A stretch of 51,574 bases of DNA from an uncultured Cellulosilyticum sp. (GTDB lineage: Bacteria > Bacillota > Clostridia > Lachnospirales > Cellulosilyticaceae), in assembly GCA_934725855.1 (NCBI GenBank), contig CAKVCL010000023.1, positions 1 to 51,574 on the forward strand. Reading direction: 5' to 3'. Shown in pieces: positions 49,766 to 51,574 of the stretch. The notes beneath the pieces are model-generated. The model was given only the letters and a program-made list of their open reading frames with translations, made no database searches and was not told the origin of the DNA. Each line of letters begins with the position of its first letter. Within the stretch, counting starts at the first letter, position 1. Both the position numbers and the translations under genes were made by a program.

Positions 49766-51079
49766 TTATTCTCCTTTTGCTAATAAACTTTTTACTTTTT
49801 CTAACTCATCTCTCGCCATCTCTTCGATTATATGATTGCCCTCTGGGATACGGGTCACATCAAAATAAAGCTTTTGTGCATCTCTATAACGTTTATCATG
49901 GCTCATAAAGGCAGCTACAATCATATAAAGCTTCTGTTCTTCACTACCACTTAACTCTACACTGGAGCTTTCAAATATTTTGTAATAATGTCCCTTTGCC
50001 TTCTCATACGCCCACTCATAAAGCGTATACTCCTGTACATCTTTGTAGAACCAAGCTAAGTTTATCCAAAACCTTCCAAGCTTAAAGTCTTTAAGATAAG
50101 GACTGATTGTACACACTACCCCTAAGTAATATCTTGCAAATACTGCATCTATCGTTTTTTCTTCTATATTTATGGCATATTTTGCTCCGCTTACTTTATT
50201 TAGGGCCTCTTTTGTAAGTTCAATATACTTATCAGGCACTTTCTCAAATTGAGAAACAGAATTTGTAAATAAGCAGTTTGGACAAGTAGCTAGTTCAAAC
50301 CATGCGGGGTTAATCGGTGAATAGATGCTTCTCATATCCGTTGTAAACTTCTCAAATTTTAAAAGGCTAGTTCTTACGATATACTGCTTACTGATTTGCC
50401 CGCAAATTGGGCACTTCATTTCTTTTTCAAGAACATATTTTTCATAGCCATTAGGAAATGGCATTTTATAATTTTTATGTTCCTTAGGCACTATATCTAA
50501 GTAATTGGCAAGTTCATTGGCTTTCATTTCATTGTGCTTTGTAATCTCTTTATCAATCTCAGAAAGCAGCTGACTATAATACTGCAAGATTTCCATCATA
50601 TTGTATGCTTTTTGAGTCACTATATTTCTTAAAGCGTCTTCATCCGTTTCTTGAAGCAGCTCATCATATTGATTTTGCTTATTTTCTAGCACACCTTGAG
50701 CATATGCAGGTAATTTTTTTAGGGTGTCACTCACTCTCTGCCCAAGTGTGCTTAGAATTTTATAAGCCATATCATCTTGATGATCCATTAAAAGATAAAA
50801 GCTTTCTTTAGAAAGTTCAATGGCAATGGTGTCCTCCTCTAGTGCACGAACCGTTGCACTTCTAGGTGAACTCGTTAATAATGCCATCTCACCGAAGAAG
50901 CTTCCTGGATTTAAAATAGCAATTTCAACAGGTGTTTTGCCAAAAGAGTCTACAAATAATCTTACTTGACCCTTGATTAAAATGTACATACACTGCTCTA
51001 CTTCACCTTCATAGAAAATAAAATCTCCTTTGTTAAAATGCTTCATCTGTCCAATTTGATTTAAAAATTTTAAATCCAT
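49766..51079 (-). CDS. Cyclic-nucleotide-binding domain fused to DUF2225
   Basis: The 437-aa protein has an N-terminal CNB domain (about 1-120). Its phosphate-binding cassette GSFFGEMALLTSSPRSATVRA is intact, with Glu64 and Arg73 that bind the cyclic nucleotide. A coiled-coil-like middle (about 130-200) follows, then a DUF2225 domain with zinc cysteines CPIC and CPNC and the TSLLKFEKFTTDMRSIYSPINPAWFE stretch. There is no HTH, so it is not a Crp/Fnr-type transcription factor. It would sense cAMP from the nearby cyclase and relay it to the zinc domain. Confidence 0.88.
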   Translation of the reverse strand: MDLKFLNQIGQMKHFNKGDFIFYEGEVEQCMYILIKGQVRLFVDSFGKTPVEIAILNPGSFFGEMALLTSSPRSATVRALEEDTIAIELSKESFYLLMDHQDDMAYKILSTLGQRVSDTLKKLPAYAQGVLENKQNQYDELLQETDEDALRNIVTQKAYNMMEILQYYSQLLSEIDKEITKHNEMKANELANYLDIVPKEHKNYKMPFPNGYEKYVLEKEMKCPICGQISKQYIVRTSLLKFEKFTTDMRSIYSPINPAWFELATCPNCLFTNSVSQFEKVPDKYIELTKEALNKVSGAKYAINIEEKTIDAVFARYYLGVVCTISPYLKDFKLGRFWINLAWFYKDVQEYTLYEWAYEKAKGHYYKIFESSSVELSGSEEQKLYMIVAAFMSHDKRYRDAQKLYFDVTRIPEGNHIIEEMARDELEKVKSLLAKGE

Positions 51080-51113
51080 AAGCTCCCCCTATATCCTAAG
51101 TATTTATTAATTT

Positions 51114-51574
51114 TTACTTTCTTTTTCCCTCTATTTGGGTATTGTTTTTCCATTCAAATCTAAGTTTATCTAAGCCAATCATTTGACCATTTCTTAATTG
51201 CTTTTTAAGCCTAAGAATCATCTCACCAAACTGCCCATTATCTAAATCATTATATGGCATAGAAAATGGTATCTGCTCGCTAGGCATTGCAAGTGGAAAT
51301 TGTATGGCTCTTGCTAATTTTGTTGCTGGTGCTTCACTTGTTGCTGGCGCTTCACTTGTTGTTGGTGCTGGTGCTTCACTTGTTGCTGGCGCTGGTGCTT
51401 CACTTGTTGCTGGCGCTTCACTTGTTGTTGCTGCTGGTGCTTCACTTGTTGCTGGCGCTGGTGCTTCACTTGTTGCTGGCGCTTCACTTGTTGTTGGTGC
51501 TGGTGCTTCACTTGTTGCTGGCGCTGGTGCTTCACTTGTTGCTGGCGCTTCACTTGTTGTTGCTGCTGGTGCTT
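51114..51574 (-). CDS. Protein with APATSE repeats and a conserved C-terminal tail (partial, 5' end outside window)
   Basis: The minus-strand frame is open from the window edge to TAA at 51114-51116. The N-terminal part is a low-complexity array of APATSE units with APAPATSE and APAATTSE or APAPTTSE variants, making a higher-order 22-residue (66-base) repeat. The last 70 residues are non-repetitive (LARAIQFPLAMPSEQIPF, then NDLDNGQFGEMILRLKKQLRNGQ). The repeat part looks like a Pro/Ala/Ser/Thr-rich linker. A role cannot be assigned. A same-region frame of Gln/Arg/His repeats (51314-51553) is a shadow. Confidence 0.75.
   Translation of the reverse strand, partial: APAATTSEAPATSEAPAPATSEAPAPTTSEAPATSEAPAPATSEAPAATTSEAPATSEAPAPATSEAPAPTTSEAPATSEAPATKLARAIQFPLAMPSEQIPFSMPYNDLDNGQFGEMILRLKKQLRNGQMIGLDKLRFEWKNNTQIEGKRK
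51314..51574. repeat. Tandem repeat, 66-base higher-order unit, APATSE coding
   Basis: The block of TGGTGCTTCACTTGTTGCTGGCGC-like units repeats with 18- and 24-base subunits. It runs in frame through the partial gene to the window edge. Slippage-prone copy number is expected. Confidence 0.8.

Noticed and set aside
51314..51553. 79-aa ORF of KRQQQVKHQ repeats
   Set aside because: It is the shadow of the APATSE repeat gene in another frame of the same strand; the repeat gives a long open frame in several readings.
1..51574. CRISPR array
   Set aside because: No run of identical short direct repeats with unique spacers was seen; the only repeat tract is the coding APATSE repeat. The Abi/HEPN link to Cas13 is an evolutionary comparison and no CRISPR array is present.

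Overview
The window looks like a low-GC, Gram-positive, spore-former-type genome of the Clostridia. The evidence is AT-rich sequence with strong AGGAGG-type ribosome binding sites, two Amidase_6 proteins, a BceRS-BceAB-like sensor/transporter system, an S-layer-homology protein, an NMT1-type ABC importer and an iron-sulfur two-subunit serine dehydratase. A Lachnospirales/Cellulosilyticum-like host is my best guess from general resemblance, not a firm assignment.

Layout. Positions 1-1100 hold the end of a gene, a truncated NifX-like gene and a DUF5131 protein. Positions 1.3-4.0 kb are a serine catabolism operon: sdaAB, sdaAA and a PfoR-like EIIC membrane protein. Positions 4.7-9.6 kb are the accessory region. 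It holds a decayed integrase end, an Abi_2/AbiF-type HEPN protein flanked by two copies of a conserved small RNA, a very small ORF, two divergent XRE regulators around three evenly spaced operators, a DUF4160 gene pair, and an intact tyrosine integrase pointing at tRNA-Thr(CGT). This is probably a small integrative element with a defence or toxin-antitoxin cargo, and it is the most interesting part of the window.

Positions 9.8-17.7 kb carry two Amidase_6 proteins, a MITE-like palindrome, gltX, a glycosyltransferase translationally overlapped with an ABC importer, and an Amidase_3. Positions 17.8-30.3 kb hold a DUF554 remnant, argJ-argB-argD (no argC) behind candidate ARG boxes, a GNAT enzyme, a metallophosphoesterase, ogt, recX, an SLH/YcdB protein, a PfkB sugar kinase and the polyamine operon speD-speE-speB. 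Positions 30.2-42.1 kb hold an Mbeg1-like hydrolase, a DEAD-box helicase, icd, an SH3-NlpC/P60 hydrolase, a TPR-GAF-GGDEF protein with a degenerate GGDEF motif, a zinc ribbon and the Bce-like permease.

Positions 42.1-45.8 kb complete the Bce-like ABC/two-component locus, headed by an unrecognised 329-aa gene. Positions 46.0-51.6 kb are a signalling cluster: a CHASE2-adenylate/guanylate cyclase, a DUF3307 membrane protein, a GAF-HD-GYP phosphodiesterase and a cyclic-nucleotide-binding DUF2225 protein. Beyond it is the 3' end of a gene with APATSE repeats. Taken together the last cluster suggests a cAMP (CNB plus cyclase) and c-di-GMP (HD-GYP) signalling module.

In the 4.7-9.6 kb region a perfect TTGACA-18-TATAAT promoter drives an RNA of about 74 nt immediately upstream of the Abi_2 gene, and a second divergent copy of that RNA lies immediately downstream. 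Both keep AGCCUCU and AAUGCGUAAC and differ in the stem sequence and in the helix between the blocks.
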